DNA of 64,000 bases, taken from contig CAWUJS010000001.1 in assembly GCA_963922705.1 (NCBI GenBank), positions 12,084 through 76,083 of the forward strand, written 5' to 3'. Position 1 is the first letter of the stretch. Each line of letters begins with the position of its first letter. The notes under the pieces were generated by a model. The model saw nothing but the letters and a program-made list of their open reading frames with translations, was not told the origin of the DNA and made no database searches. Positions 42,661 through 52,423 of the stretch are shown here, piece by piece. The DNA comes from TMED27 sp963922705 (lineage in GTDB: Bacteria; Pseudomonadota; Alphaproteobacteria; Micavibrionales; Micavibrionaceae). Made by a program: the position numbers and the translations under genes.

Positions 42661-43124
42661 TGCGCGTGATTGTGATCATGCGCCGCATGTGAATTCGTTT
42701 GCGTGACTTCATGCGCGCTGTGATCATGCCCATGATGCTCATCCATCGGACGATGGACTAGAAAATAAATACTGACATTAACGACAAACAAAAAAGTCGC
42801 AATTTTTAGAATCTTCTCAGCGCTTTTTTTGCGGGGAGCGCATATCTCGTGATCGGGCCCCATGCTCTCGCAATCAATCTTTTGTGCGTAATCATGCAAT
42901 AGCCACCCTACGAAAATGACCAGCCCAGACGCTATGATAATGGGGATTTCCCAGTCATGAATGAGATCATGCATGAAATCAATACCTGGCGGTACTGCGC
43001 CAATCACACCAAGCCCGACCAGTAAACTTAACAAGCTGAAAATAGTCGGAAGTACACAGCAAAAAATGTGGCTGGCTTCTGTTGCCAATGCTGTGTAGTT
43101 GATTACTTTTTCAAGTTTTTGCAT
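42657..43124 (-). CDS. Small membrane protein with MerC-like Cys motif and His-rich tail
   Basis: 155 residues. Three or four predicted helices; in the first is SHIFCCVLPTIFSLLSL, where the two adjacent Cys inside the membrane recall MerC-type metal transport proteins. A cytosolic loop carries Cys (DCESMGPDHEICAPRKK). The C-terminal 30 residues are very rich in His and Asp (DEHHGHDHSAHE, HAAHDHNHAH), which suggests metal binding. MerC-like identity is inference. It overlaps the gshB stop by 4 bp. Confidence 0.75.
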   Translation of the reverse strand: MQKLEKVINYTALATEASHIFCCVLPTIFSLLSLLVGLGVIGAVPPGIDFMHDLIHDWEIPIIIASGLVIFVGWLLHDYAQKIDCESMGPDHEICAPRKKSAEKILKIATFLFVVNVSIYFLVHRPMDEHHGHDHSAHEVTQTNSHAAHDHNHAH

Positions 43125-43166
43125 GTCTGATTTTTATATTATGACAGACAAAAATACAAGCAGAAA

Positions 43167-44945
43167 CTACAGTGCTATTTCATTTGCAAAAGCGCCGTCT
43201 TTAATGTGCATTTCCGCTTTTTCCACACCAGACCAGTTATCAATTTTTAGATTCCCCACGAGATCAAATGATGCTGTTTTATCTTTTAGAAGCGCATCAC
43301 CTAAATCTGTTCCAACGGCTTTGAAGGCCATCGCTTTCATCCATGTGCCGCCTTCCCAATCAGAAATCATGACACGAATATGCGCCTCCCCAACAATATC
43401 GGCTCTATGGATACGAATATTTTGAAAGAGAAATAAAGGCTCGGGATACTCTTGCCCGAACGGGCCGATGCTATCTTGAAAGAGATGAATTAACTTTGGG
43501 GTTGCACCGCGCACCGTTAAAACGCCGTCAAGCTGCGTGATTACATTAGGATCAGTATTTTTCATCTGCTTTTCAATATGAGTGTTCAGGAAATCACGAA
43601 ACGCCTCGATTTGTGAGGCAGTAACAGTAAACCCGCCAGCCATGGCATGGCCACCTCCCTTTGTAATTAAGCCACCATTGCGCGCATCAATAAAAGCCTC
43701 GGCGATATGGATACCAGGGATGCTTCGCCCTGAACCACGCCCTTCGCCGTTTTCTAAAGCAACAACAACGGCGGGCTTACCGAATTTATCCTTGAGCCGT
43801 CCGGCCACAAGGCCGCTAAGCCCCTGATGAAAATTCTCGCTTGCTGCGAAAATAATGGGGTTTTGATCGAGGCCTTCCGCTTCTACTTGCGCTAATGCCT
43901 CACGTTCCATCTCACTCTGTAAGGCTTTGCGCCTATCGTTACAATCATTAAGCACCCATGCGATTTCATTCGCACGCGCCGGATCATTGGTGGATAATAG
44001 TTCCGCACCTAAATCCGATTTATGTACGCGTGATCCTGCATTGATTCTTGGCCCTAAAATGAACCCTGCATGATAGGGCTGTAACGGGTCATTGATTTTT
44101 GAGACACCAATAAGCTCTTTTAAACCAATATTTTTGGTGTTCTGCATAATATCAAAACCGCGCCGCACAAATAGGCGATTAAGCCCCAGCAAAGGTACCA
44201 TATCGCAAACCGTTCCCAGCGCGACAAGGTCAAGCCACGCCATTAAAAGCGGCTTATCAATACCGTTATCAGTAAAAAAATTATCGCTGCGTAATTTGTT
44301 ATTGATCGCGATTACCGCCATAAAGGTCACACCAACAGCGGCGAGGACATCAAGGCCGCTATCATCATCTTTGCGTTTTGGATTAATGACATGTTTCGCC
44401 GCGGGCAAAGCATCTTCGGCTTCATGGTGATCGAGGATAACAATATCAAGCCCCATATCTGCACCGGCTTGCACCGTCTCAAAGGCTGTCGTACCACAAT
44501 CAAGCAGAAACAAAATTTCCGCACCATCATCGCGTAATTTTTGCAGCGCCGCTTCATTTGGGCCATAGCCTTCAGTCAGACGACCCGGAATATAAATCGG
44601 TGCATCGATGCCGCAATGTTTTAAAAACCGGTACATCAGCGCAGAAGATGTTGCGCCATCCACATCAAAATCCCCAAAGATTGCAAATTTTTTGCCTTCA
44701 CCGATTGCTGTCGCAATCTCAGTTGCCATCGCTTCCATACCAGCCATGATAAAGGGGCTTGGGAGGTGGTCTTTGAAGGTGGGCTTCAGAAATGCCGCGA
44801 TTTTATCCTGCGCAATGCCCCGCCCCGCGAGCATCCTCGCCGCTATTTCCGGGAGATCATGCGTCCGCGCTATCTGCTCTATTGCGGATAAGTCAAAATC
44901 GGGCAATTCCCAACTGGCTTTATTGAAAGAAAGTGAGTTTGACAT
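43167..44945 (-). CDS. recJ: Single-stranded-DNA-specific exonuclease RecJ
   Basis: 5'-3' ssDNA exonuclease used in recombination and mismatch repair. 592 residues. The DHH phosphoesterase motifs are FGDFDVDGATSSAL, LLDCGTTA and VILDHHEAED; the DHHA1 part has GGGHAMAGGFTV and the OB-like C-terminus follows. Start ATG at 44945, 17 nt after the glpX stop, so it belongs to the hom-glpX-recJ operon commonly seen in alphaproteobacteria. Confidence 0.97.
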   Translation of the reverse strand: MSNSLSFNKASWELPDFDLSAIEQIARTHDLPEIAARMLAGRGIAQDKIAAFLKPTFKDHLPSPFIMAGMEAMATEIATAIGEGKKFAIFGDFDVDGATSSALMYRFLKHCGIDAPIYIPGRLTEGYGPNEAALQKLRDDGAEILFLLDCGTTAFETVQAGADMGLDIVILDHHEAEDALPAAKHVINPKRKDDDSGLDVLAAVGVTFMAVIAINNKLRSDNFFTDNGIDKPLLMAWLDLVALGTVCDMVPLLGLNRLFVRRGFDIMQNTKNIGLKELIGVSKINDPLQPYHAGFILGPRINAGSRVHKSDLGAELLSTNDPARANEIAWVLNDCNDRRKALQSEMEREALAQVEAEGLDQNPIIFAASENFHQGLSGLVAGRLKDKFGKPAVVVALENGEGRGSGRSIPGIHIAEAFIDARNGGLITKGGGHAMAGGFTVTASQIEAFRDFLNTHIEKQMKNTDPNVITQLDGVLTVRGATPKLIHLFQDSIGPFGQEYPEPLFLFQNIRIHRADIVGEAHIRVMISDWEGGTWMKAMAFKAVGTDLGDALLKDKTASFDLVGNLKIDNWSGVEKAEMHIKDGAFANEIAL

Positions 44946-44962
44946 AAAGCAAGAGCAATCGC

Positions 44963-45979
44963 TTATATATTCTTAATCCAGTTCTTACGCTCGAAATTAT
45001 GCGTTGCTTCAACGCGGCGGACAGTGCCGGATTTGGAACGCATCACGATGGATGAAGTCTTTGCTCCGCCTGCATATCGGCGGACACCACGTAGCATAGA
45101 ACCATCCGTTACGCCCGTCGCGGCAAACATGACATTGCCGGGCTTTGCAAGATCGTCTGTTGTGTAAATTGCATTCAGATCGGTAATCCCCCATTTCTCA
45201 GCGCGCTCGCGCTCAATATCTGTATGAAAAACCAGACGCCCGAGCATTGCACCGCCTGTACATTGAAGCGCCGCCGCCGCCAGCACACCTTCCGGTGCGC
45301 CGCCATTACCAACATAAAGATCAATCCCTGTGTCAGCCTCGGTGGTTGCGATCACGGCGGAAACATCACCATCGCCTATCAGGTTAATCCGTGCGCCTGC
45401 TGCACGCACGCCAGCAATAAGGTCTTCGTGACGGGGGCGATCAAGGATACAAACGGTTAGCTCGCCAACTTTTGCGCCTTTTTCTTTCGCTAATTTTTCA
45501 AGCACATCACTAATAGGCGCATCAAGATCCAAAATATTGGGATCAATACCCGGCCCTACTGCGATTTTATCCATATAAGTATCCGGCGCATTCAAAAAGC
45601 CGCCTTCATCTGTCATCGCAACAACCGCCAGCGCATTTGGCCCGCCCGATGCTGTAATATCCGTACCTTCCAAAGGATCCAGTGCGATATCGATCTTTGG
45701 CCCTTTGCCATCGCCAACCTCTTCACCGATATAAAGCATTGGCGCTTCATCGCGTTCACCCTCGCCGATTACAATCCGCCCCTGAATATGCAGAGAATTC
45801 AGCGCATCGCGCATTGCATCAACCGCAACCTGATCGGCGGCGACCTTATCACCGCGCCCGACTTGGTTGGATGCTGCCAAGGCTGCGGCTTCTGTGACGC
45901 GCACAACTTCCAATGCTAAGTTTCGATCCATAAAGGCATCAAGTTCGCTCATATTCTCTACTTTCTGTGGTTGTCCCAT
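44963..45979 (-). CDS. glpX: Fructose-1,6-bisphosphatase class II
   Basis: Gluconeogenic phosphatase of the GlpX type. 338 residues. Metal and substrate residues lie in VIGEGERDEAPML and DPLEGTDITASGGPNALA, with GDGDVSAVI and NGGAPEGVLAA later. The ATG at 45979 is preferred because AGAGGA lies 8-9 nt upstream; a second ATG at 45952 (MSELDAF) is a homologue-like alternative. Confidence 0.96.
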   Translation of the reverse strand: MGQPQKVENMSELDAFMDRNLALEVVRVTEAAALAASNQVGRGDKVAADQVAVDAMRDALNSLHIQGRIVIGEGERDEAPMLYIGEEVGDGKGPKIDIALDPLEGTDITASGGPNALAVVAMTDEGGFLNAPDTYMDKIAVGPGIDPNILDLDAPISDVLEKLAKEKGAKVGELTVCILDRPRHEDLIAGVRAAGARINLIGDGDVSAVIATTEADTGIDLYVGNGGAPEGVLAAAALQCTGGAMLGRLVFHTDIERERAEKWGITDLNAIYTTDDLAKPGNVMFAATGVTDGSMLRGVRRYAGGAKTSSIVMRSKSGTVRRVEATHNFERKNWIKNI

Positions 45980-46013
45980 GTTTATATTTCCTCTTCATTT
46001 GTTATTTATAACT

Positions 46014-46084
46014 GTCATTTCGAGAAAAGCGAGAAATTCCCCTAATTATTATGAGATCCCTCCGCTTAAGCGTTCGGGATGACA
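46014..46084. repeat. Palindromic repeat, GTCATTTCGAG family, between hom and glpX
   Basis: Starts GTCATTTCGAGAAAAGCGAG and ends CGTTCGGGATGACA with an internal CCGCTTAAGCG palindrome. A partial copy in inverse orientation lies within purL at 7791-7829. Confidence 0.7.
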
Positions 46085-46095
46085 TCGCTTTACTG

Positions 46096-47391
46096 TTAAT
46101 TCAATTCTTCAATCCGCATCAGGCAAGGCTCATTGCTGACGCATTCTAGTTCTTTTATCTGATCACAGGCTGCTTTGATAGAAGCCTGCTTCGCCTCATG
46201 TGTTGTCATCACAAGCGCAACGGGTGCTTCAGGGTCGCGGCCATGTTGAATAAAGCTTTCGATCGATACATCATGATCGCGCAGGATTGCAGAAACATCT
46301 GCAATCACGCCGGGTTTATCCAAAACTTCAAGCCTTAAATAATAACGGCTAACCGTTTCGCCCAAATCAATCCATGCCGGGTCTTTCAAATCATTAGCAG
46401 GAATGCCGAATGTCGGGATATCAGTACCCCGCGCCAGATCAATAATATCGGATAAAACAGAAGATGCCGTTGGCCCCTCCCCTGCCCCGCGCCCAACCAA
46501 AAGGCCACTATCGACAAAATCGCCCTCAACCTGAACCGCGTTAAAAACACCTTCGACAGCGCCAATACGGCTATTGATAGGAACGAGGCAAGGCTCTAGC
46601 ACTTGCATAACCTTGCCGTTTAGTTTACGCGCAATGCCCAGTAATTTTATGCGGTAGCCAAGCTCTGTGGCAAAAGAAATATCAACCGATGTAATATGAC
46701 GAATACCGGTCATCTGCAAGGATTTAAAATCCGGTTTTGTGCCGAAAGCAATCGCCGCGAGCAAAGCAAGCTTATGCCCCGCATCATCACCATCCACATC
46801 AAAGGAAGGGTCAGCCTCCGCATAGCCCAAATCCTGTGCTTCTTTGAGAATATCGGCGAAATCACGTCCGGTTTCCCGCATTGCCGTCAGGATATAATTG
46901 GATGTACCGTTTAATATCCCGAAGACGGCTTGAATATCATTACCTGCAAACCCTTCGCGCAAGGCTTTCACAATGGGAATACCGCCCGCTATCGCGGCCT
47001 CATAAGCAAGGGCGACATCGTTTGTTTCAGCAATTTGCGCAAGCTCCGCACCGTGATGCGCAAGCAATGCTTTATTGGCGGTAATGACATGCTTGCCCTT
47101 GGATAAAGAATTTTTAACCAGATTAAGCGCAAGCCCCTCTGAGCCACCAATCATTTCAACGACACAATCAATGGAATTGCTATTGGCAAGGTCTTCGGCA
47201 TGATCAACCCAGTCATAGCCGGACAGATCAACGCCGCGATCTTTGTTGCGATCTTTGGCAGATACACTGATAATTTCAACAGGCCGCCCGGCACGTGCCG
47301 CCAAAACGTCGCCATGTTGCTGGATGTTTTTGACAACACCCGCGCCGACTGTTCCTAATCCCGCTATGCCTAAACGAAACGCATTACTCAT
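46096..47391 (-). CDS. hom: Homoserine dehydrogenase
   Basis: NAD(P)-dependent enzyme on the way to threonine and methionine. 431 residues. The nucleotide-binding start GIAGLGTVGAGVV, catalytic region GILNGTSNYIL and AEADPSFDVDGDDAGHKLALL, and a C-terminal ACT domain (about 350-425) that senses amino acids. First gene of the hom-glpX-recJ series. Confidence 0.97.
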   Translation of the reverse strand: MSNAFRLGIAGLGTVGAGVVKNIQQHGDVLAARAGRPVEIISVSAKDRNKDRGVDLSGYDWVDHAEDLANSNSIDCVVEMIGGSEGLALNLVKNSLSKGKHVITANKALLAHHGAELAQIAETNDVALAYEAAIAGGIPIVKALREGFAGNDIQAVFGILNGTSNYILTAMRETGRDFADILKEAQDLGYAEADPSFDVDGDDAGHKLALLAAIAFGTKPDFKSLQMTGIRHITSVDISFATELGYRIKLLGIARKLNGKVMQVLEPCLVPINSRIGAVEGVFNAVQVEGDFVDSGLLVGRGAGEGPTASSVLSDIIDLARGTDIPTFGIPANDLKDPAWIDLGETVSRYYLRLEVLDKPGVIADVSAILRDHDVSIESFIQHGRDPEAPVALVMTTHEAKQASIKAACDQIKELECVSNEPCLMRIEELN

Positions 47392-47422
47392 ATTTTGTTT
47401 TTCCTTATTCTTAAATAGTTGC

Positions 47423-47755
47423 CTAAGGTTTTAATGTCTTTTGCATTGGAATATCAATTGGATAAATCTCCACACCTGGATTCATCACCAAGCCCTTGCT
47501 TTGAGAAGGCTCCGGTTGATCTAGTGGCGTAAAATTATTCTCCGCAGACTGTCCATCTAAATCGAGGTTATATATCTCAATACTGCCTTTTGATTTCTGG
47601 TAAATAACATTTTCAACAGCAAATTCGTCAGAACCATAGGTGTCCGACTCAAGCCCTTCTGATGTTACCTCTATGGTCTCTTCAGTGTTGAAATATGAAC
47701 AAGAAGCCAGTAACAGGACAGACATACAAATTCCAATAGATTTTAAATTTTTCAT
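47423..47755 (-). CDS. Small lipoprotein of unknown function
   Basis: 110 residues. Signal II peptide with lipobox LLASC (Cys19 after MKNLKSIGICMSVLLLAS). The mature part is short, acidic and Pro-rich; its residue after the lipid Cys is Ser, compatible with outer-membrane sorting. No domain recognised. Divergent from phaC and preceding hom on the same strand by 31 bp. Confidence 0.8.
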   Translation of the reverse strand: MKNLKSIGICMSVLLLASCSYFNTEETIEVTSEGLESDTYGSDEFAVENVIYQKSKGSIEIYNLDLDGQSAENNFTPLDQPEPSQSKGLVMNPGVEIYPIDIPMQKTLKP

Positions 47756-47818
47756 TGTATTCTCTTTTTTTTATTGCAAGCTTATATTAAGCATTTCAGA
47801 ACGCTAGGAAAGCAAAAT

Positions 47819-49639
47819 ATGTCACAAAAGCAAAACGCAGCACAAAAACAAAATATTGCAGCTGAAGAAGAGCAATTTCAGCCACTTGACCCTATTGCAT
47901 TCTCACACAGTATGGCTGCAGCTTATGAGCGCGCCAGACCGATTATAGAAGAGTTTATTGAAAAGCAAGCTGAGGAAGGCGTTCAGCTGGATTTCGACCC
48001 CTTAAATATCAGTGAAAGCTATACAGAATTCCTGGAGAGCTTTTGGAGTAACCCGGAGCAATTTTGGGAGCTGCAAGTAGAGTATTGGCAGAAAAATATG
48101 GAATTGTGGCAGGAAAGCACGCTCAAATTCATGGGAGAAGACGCAAAGTCAATCATTGAACCACAGGCTGGTGACAGACGTTTTAAAGCCCAGGAATGGC
48201 AGGAGAGCGCTCTATTTGACTTTATTAAGCAATCCTATCTTCTGACCTGTGAATGGATGGATAAATCTGTACGCAGTGCTCAAGATCTGGATGACATGAA
48301 AAAGCAAAAACTGGCATTCTCAACACAGCTTTTTGCAAACGCCCTTTCTCCAACTAATTTTGCAATGACAAATCCTGATGTCATTAAAGAGACAATGAAA
48401 ACAGGTGGGGAAAACCTGATTAAGGGGTTTGAAAACCTGATTGAAGATTTGCAGCGCGGGGACGGAACGCTCAAAATCAGCACAACAGACTATAACGCTT
48501 TTAAACTCGGCGAGAATATTGCGACCACCAGAGGAAGTGTTATTTACAAAAATGACCTGATAGAGCTTATTCAATATGAAGCTACAACCAAGGATGTTTT
48601 CAAACGCCCTCTACTCATTATACCGCCCTGGATCAATAAATATTACATTCTGGATCTTCGTGAAGATAACTCATTTATCAAATGGGCTGTCGAACAAGGT
48701 CATACTGTTTTTGTTATTTCATGGGCAAATCCGGATAAAGAGCTCGCGCAAAAGCAATTTGAAGATTACATGCATGAAGGCGTGATTGCAGCGCTTGATG
48801 AGATAGAGAAAATCACAGGGGAACCGGATGTTAATGCTATTGGATATTGCCTTGGCGGCACATTGCTAACCATAACCCTTGCCTATCTAAAAGCACATCA
48901 GCAGGAAAAACGCATTGCATCCGCAACTTTCTTTACCACCCTGATGGATTTCACACATGCAGGCGATCTCAAATTATTCATGGATGATGAGCAGCTCAAG
49001 CTTATGGATCGTCAGATGGAAGAATCGGGTGTTCTCGATGGCAAGCATTTGCAACAAACATTTAGCCTGTTACGCGCCAATGACCTGATATGGTCTTTTG
49101 TCATTAACAATTACCTACTCGGCAAAGAGCCTTTTCCTTTTGATCTCTTGTATTGGAATGATGATTCCACCAATATGCCCGCTGCAATGCATAGTTTTTA
49201 TCTGCGCAAGCTTTACCGCGATAATCTATTGGTAAAGCCAAACGGCATATCCATGAAAGGAACACCGATTGATATATCAAAAGTCAAAACACCGTCTTAT
49301 TTCCTATCAACGCGTGAAGATCACATAGCGCCGTGGCGCGCAACTTACGCCGGGACGCAATTGCTAGGCGGGGAGAAACAATTTACGCTCGCCGCATCTG
49401 GTCACATCGCAGGTGTTATTAACCCACCGGTTAAAAATAAATATTGCTATTGGACTTCACAAAAAACGCCAAAATTACCGGATGACTGGATGAAGAGCAC
49501 GACCGAAAAGCATGGATCATGGTGGCCACATTGGCAGGAATGGATAGCAAAACTTTCAGTTGAAAAAACAGCAGCACGGGCAATTCAAAAGCCTTTAGAA
49601 GCTGCGCCAGGTTCCTACGTTAAGAAAAAAGCTGCATAA
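47819..49639 (+). CDS. phaC: Poly(3-hydroxyalkanoate) synthase class I
   Basis: Polymerises 3-hydroxybutyryl-CoA into PHB granules. 606 residues from the ATG at 47819 (MSQKQNAAQ), preceded by AGGAAAG. The N-terminal PhaC domain is followed by an alpha/beta hydrolase: nucleophile Cys344 in AIGYCLGGTLL, Asp in STREDHIAPW and His in AASGHIAGVINPP. The length is that of class I enzymes working without PhaE or PhaR. No other pha genes are nearby. The N-terminal 20 residues are unusually rich in Gln and Lys. Confidence 0.96.
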   Translation: MSQKQNAAQKQNIAAEEEQFQPLDPIAFSHSMAAAYERARPIIEEFIEKQAEEGVQLDFDPLNISESYTEFLESFWSNPEQFWELQVEYWQKNMELWQESTLKFMGEDAKSIIEPQAGDRRFKAQEWQESALFDFIKQSYLLTCEWMDKSVRSAQDLDDMKKQKLAFSTQLFANALSPTNFAMTNPDVIKETMKTGGENLIKGFENLIEDLQRGDGTLKISTTDYNAFKLGENIATTRGSVIYKNDLIELIQYEATTKDVFKRPLLIIPPWINKYYILDLREDNSFIKWAVEQGHTVFVISWANPDKELAQKQFEDYMHEGVIAALDEIEKITGEPDVNAIGYCLGGTLLTITLAYLKAHQQEKRIASATFFTTLMDFTHAGDLKLFMDDEQLKLMDRQMEESGVLDGKHLQQTFSLLRANDLIWSFVINNYLLGKEPFPFDLLYWNDDSTNMPAAMHSFYLRKLYRDNLLVKPNGISMKGTPIDISKVKTPSYFLSTREDHIAPWRATYAGTQLLGGEKQFTLAASGHIAGVINPPVKNKYCYWTSQKTPKLPDDWMKSTTEKHGSWWPHWQEWIAKLSVEKTAARAIQKPLEAAPGSYVKKKAA

Positions 49640-49667
49640 GCCTTTTAAAATCTGATAAAATTTTAAG

Positions 49668-51188
49668 ATGAAATTTTTTAAAATATTAGTTTTCTGCCTT
49701 GCAATGGTTACAGCATACCCTGCTTTAGCTGAAGAAAAATATGTTGAACAAATCGCAGACGAAATTTATGACGCAATATATGAAGAACAATTTGATATAG
49801 CTGAAACAATTCTTAACTATCACATAACAGAAAACTCTGTTACGCGTCATGGTTCAGATACATTTACAACAGCCATTAATATTGTGCTGAAAAGGATTAA
49901 TGATGAAAATGGATTCATACTCTGGCAGAAAAAAACAGATAAGTGGTTATCTCAATCAAAAAGAAGTTTTTCATCCGAGTTTTTCCACCATCAAATAAGA
50001 TATAAAAATTCCTTGCACTTTAAAAATTCAAAAGAGTGGAAGAATCTTTTACAAAGCGTAAGAAGAAAACACCAGAAAACGCTCGATAGTTTTTACGATA
50101 GCGCCCTCAGGTTATTACACAAATATCCTGATCACTGGCGAATACACTCAGACATTGTCGCAAATTACACAGACTACAATTTAACATATGAAGAGCTAAA
50201 CGAACATCTCTTTGAAACTCAAAAATTAAAGCCGGGCGATGTTGCAAGCATGGTGGGTCATATAAAGTCTCTGGCACATGAATCGCTTGGGCGCGATGAT
50301 GATATTATTACCAAGGGCATTTCCAATATTTTAAAAAAATATCCTGAACGTAATCTTTCTAAACCTGAATATATAGATGAAAAAACAAAGCAGGAAATCA
50401 AGGAAGAAATTTTTGAGCTCACAATTGCCAGAGTTTTAAGTACTGCGCGCCGGTATAACCAGAAGTCAACAAAGAATTCTTCGGCTCCATCACTAATTCC
50501 ACTCGCATATAAAACAATATACAATGACCTAAAGTCATATTACGGTGAAAGCTCAGAAAAACTGCAAACGCATCCGCTTTCAATTAAAAGACAAGCCGTA
50601 TGGAATGAAATTGTAGAAAGTTATAATCTTCTGACAAGAAGATTTCCCAATAGTGGTCATTACCTCTCTGATTACCTGGAAATATCCATGGAATTAAAGC
50701 GCAACGATCAGATTGAAAACATTATTAATAAAATAGAAAAGCATGATCCAAATTATCACCCGGCTCGTTTAAAGCCTCTGGAATGTCTTTATTTTAGCAC
50801 GATTAAGCCTGAAAACCGGACACCAGAGCGCACTGAAAAGATGTATCAGACATGCAAAATAGCTGTGAATTTCAAAGACGAAGAAATTTACCACTATCGA
50901 GCTGGCTGGGCTGCAAGGCAACTGGGGTACTATGAAGAATCAAATATGCTTATTGAAAACGCCCTCAAACTGGCACCGGATAGTTACATTTACATGACAG
51001 ATATATGCTGGAATTACAAAGATTTAAACATATATGATAAAGCTCTGGATTATTGCAACAAAGCTATCACAACAAACAGAATGCATCCCCGCGCATGGCT
51101 AGGGCGCTCACATATATATTATCATGGCTTCAAAGATAGTGTGCAGGCGCAAAAAGATGCCGAGCAGTATAAAAGGCTGACTAAATGA
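49668..51188 (+). CDS. Exported TPR-containing hypothetical protein
   Basis: 506 residues. Signal peptide MKFFKILVFCLAMVTAYPALA. The C-terminal third carries at least two TPR-like repeats (YHYRAGWAARQLGYYEESNM, then DICWNYKDLNIYDKALDYCN and HPRAWLGRSHIYYHG). The middle is Lys/Tyr/Asn-rich and AT-rich compared with phaC. It probably binds proteins in the periplasm. Whether it is linked to phaC (28 bp upstream) is unknown. Confidence 0.8.
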   Translation: MKFFKILVFCLAMVTAYPALAEEKYVEQIADEIYDAIYEEQFDIAETILNYHITENSVTRHGSDTFTTAINIVLKRINDENGFILWQKKTDKWLSQSKRSFSSEFFHHQIRYKNSLHFKNSKEWKNLLQSVRRKHQKTLDSFYDSALRLLHKYPDHWRIHSDIVANYTDYNLTYEELNEHLFETQKLKPGDVASMVGHIKSLAHESLGRDDDIITKGISNILKKYPERNLSKPEYIDEKTKQEIKEEIFELTIARVLSTARRYNQKSTKNSSAPSLIPLAYKTIYNDLKSYYGESSEKLQTHPLSIKRQAVWNEIVESYNLLTRRFPNSGHYLSDYLEISMELKRNDQIENIINKIEKHDPNYHPARLKPLECLYFSTIKPENRTPERTEKMYQTCKIAVNFKDEEIYHYRAGWAARQLGYYEESNMLIENALKLAPDSYIYMTDICWNYKDLNIYDKALDYCNKAITTNRMHPRAWLGRSHIYYHGFKDSVQAQKDAEQYKRLTK

Positions 51189-51331
51189 GAAAAAAACTCC
51201 ACAGGTATATTGCCATAAGGTGTTGTGATGTTTTTTATCATCTATGGTAAAATCAACGCACTGTTTCAAAACAAGCTTTCTAGCGGTATTAAAATACCCT
51301 TATTTTACCTCTCTGTTTTCGTTTAATTTTA

Positions 51332-51360
51332 TTGACATTATTTGCAGAAAGAGGCATAAA
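51332..51360 (+). promoter_or_regulatory. Promoter of rplM-rpsI
   Basis: A perfect -35 TTGACA at 51332-51337, a 17 bp spacer, and a CATAAA -10 at 51355-51360, ending 33 bp before the rplM start. Confidence 0.65.
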
Positions 51361-51393
51361 CCGTTCACGAATTTAATATGAAGGATAAAAACC

Positions 51394-51855
51394 ATGTCAG
51401 GAACAACCAATACAAAGCCTGCAGATGTTAATAAAAAATGGATCATTGTTGATGCCAAGGATGTCGTCCTTGGGCGTCTTGCAAGCATTATTGCACTTCG
51501 TCTGCGCGGCAAACATAAACCAAGCTACACCCCGCATGTTGATGATGGTGACAACGTTATTGTGATCAACGCAGATAAGGTTCGCTTAACAGGTAATAAG
51601 CGCGAAGGCGATATTTTCTATTGGCATACTGGCTATCCCGGCGGGATTAAACAACGCACTAAAGGGCAAATCCTTGATGGAAAGCATCCAGAACGTGTTG
51701 TTGAAAAAGCCGTACAACGCATGCTTCCTAAAGGTCCTCTGGGATATAAAGTGTTTAGCAATTTGCGTGTTTATGCTGGTACAGAGCACCCGCATGAAGC
51801 ACAAAAGCCCGAAATTCTTGATGTCGCAGCAATGAATGCGAAGAATAAACGTTAG
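51394..51855 (+). CDS. rplM: 50S ribosomal protein L13
   Basis: Early-assembly protein of the large subunit, 153 residues. Signatures: KWIIVDAKDVVLGRLAS, GKHKPSYTPHVDDGDNVIVIN and the RMLPKGPLGYKVFSNLRVYAG block. Start ATG at 51394 with AAGGA upstream. Paired with rpsI 20 bp downstream, the standard arrangement. Confidence 0.98.
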   Translation: MSGTTNTKPADVNKKWIIVDAKDVVLGRLASIIALRLRGKHKPSYTPHVDDGDNVIVINADKVRLTGNKREGDIFYWHTGYPGGIKQRTKGQILDGKHPERVVEKAVQRMLPKGPLGYKVFSNLRVYAGTEHPHEAQKPEILDVAAMNAKNKR

Positions 51856-51875
51856 AAAAGGTTAGGAAGATAACA

Positions 51876-52388
51876 ATGTCCAAAAAAGAAGAGCCAGTGA
51901 AAGATTTAAAAGACCTCAAAGAAGCCACTGCCGAAGCGCAAGCTGTTGCAACGCCTGATACCGAAGAAGCGCCAGCAAAGCGCGAGCCAAAGCTTGATAA
52001 TCTGGGTCGCGCTTATGGCACTGGTCGCCGTAAAGATGCTGTTGCACGCGTCTGGGTAAAGCGCGGCTCCGGTAAGGTTACCGTTAATGGGCGTGATCAG
52101 GCCGTTTATTTCGCGCGTAAAACGCAACAATTGATCCTAAACCAGCCGTTTTTGATTACCGACGGTGTTGGCCAATTTGACGTCATCTGCACAGTTAAAG
52201 GTGGTGGTCTATCTGGTCAGGCTGGTGCTGTTCGCCACGGTATTTCACGTGCACTTGAGAATTTCGATCCCGAGATGCGCCCAGCCTTAAAAGCAGCAGG
52301 CATGCTTACACGTGATGCACGTATTGTTGAGCGTAAGAAAGTTGGTAAGCACAAAGCACGCCGTACAAAGCAGTGGGCTAAGCGTTAA
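51876..52388 (+). CDS. rpsI: 30S ribosomal protein S9
   Basis: 170 residues. The conserved core begins near residue 43 (GRAYGTGRRKDAVARVWV) and ends with the basic tail GKHKARRTKQWAKR, which reaches the P-site tRNA. An acidic N-terminal extension of about 40 residues (EEPVKDLKDLKEATAEAQAV) is longer than usual, as in some alphaproteobacteria. Second gene after rplM. Confidence 0.98.
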   Translation: MSKKEEPVKDLKDLKEATAEAQAVATPDTEEAPAKREPKLDNLGRAYGTGRRKDAVARVWVKRGSGKVTVNGRDQAVYFARKTQQLILNQPFLITDGVGQFDVICTVKGGGLSGQAGAVRHGISRALENFDPEMRPALKAAGMLTRDARIVERKKVGKHKARRTKQWAKR

Positions 52389-52423
52389 TACTTGCAAAAG
52401 GCCTTTTTTCAAAGCCCAGGAAG

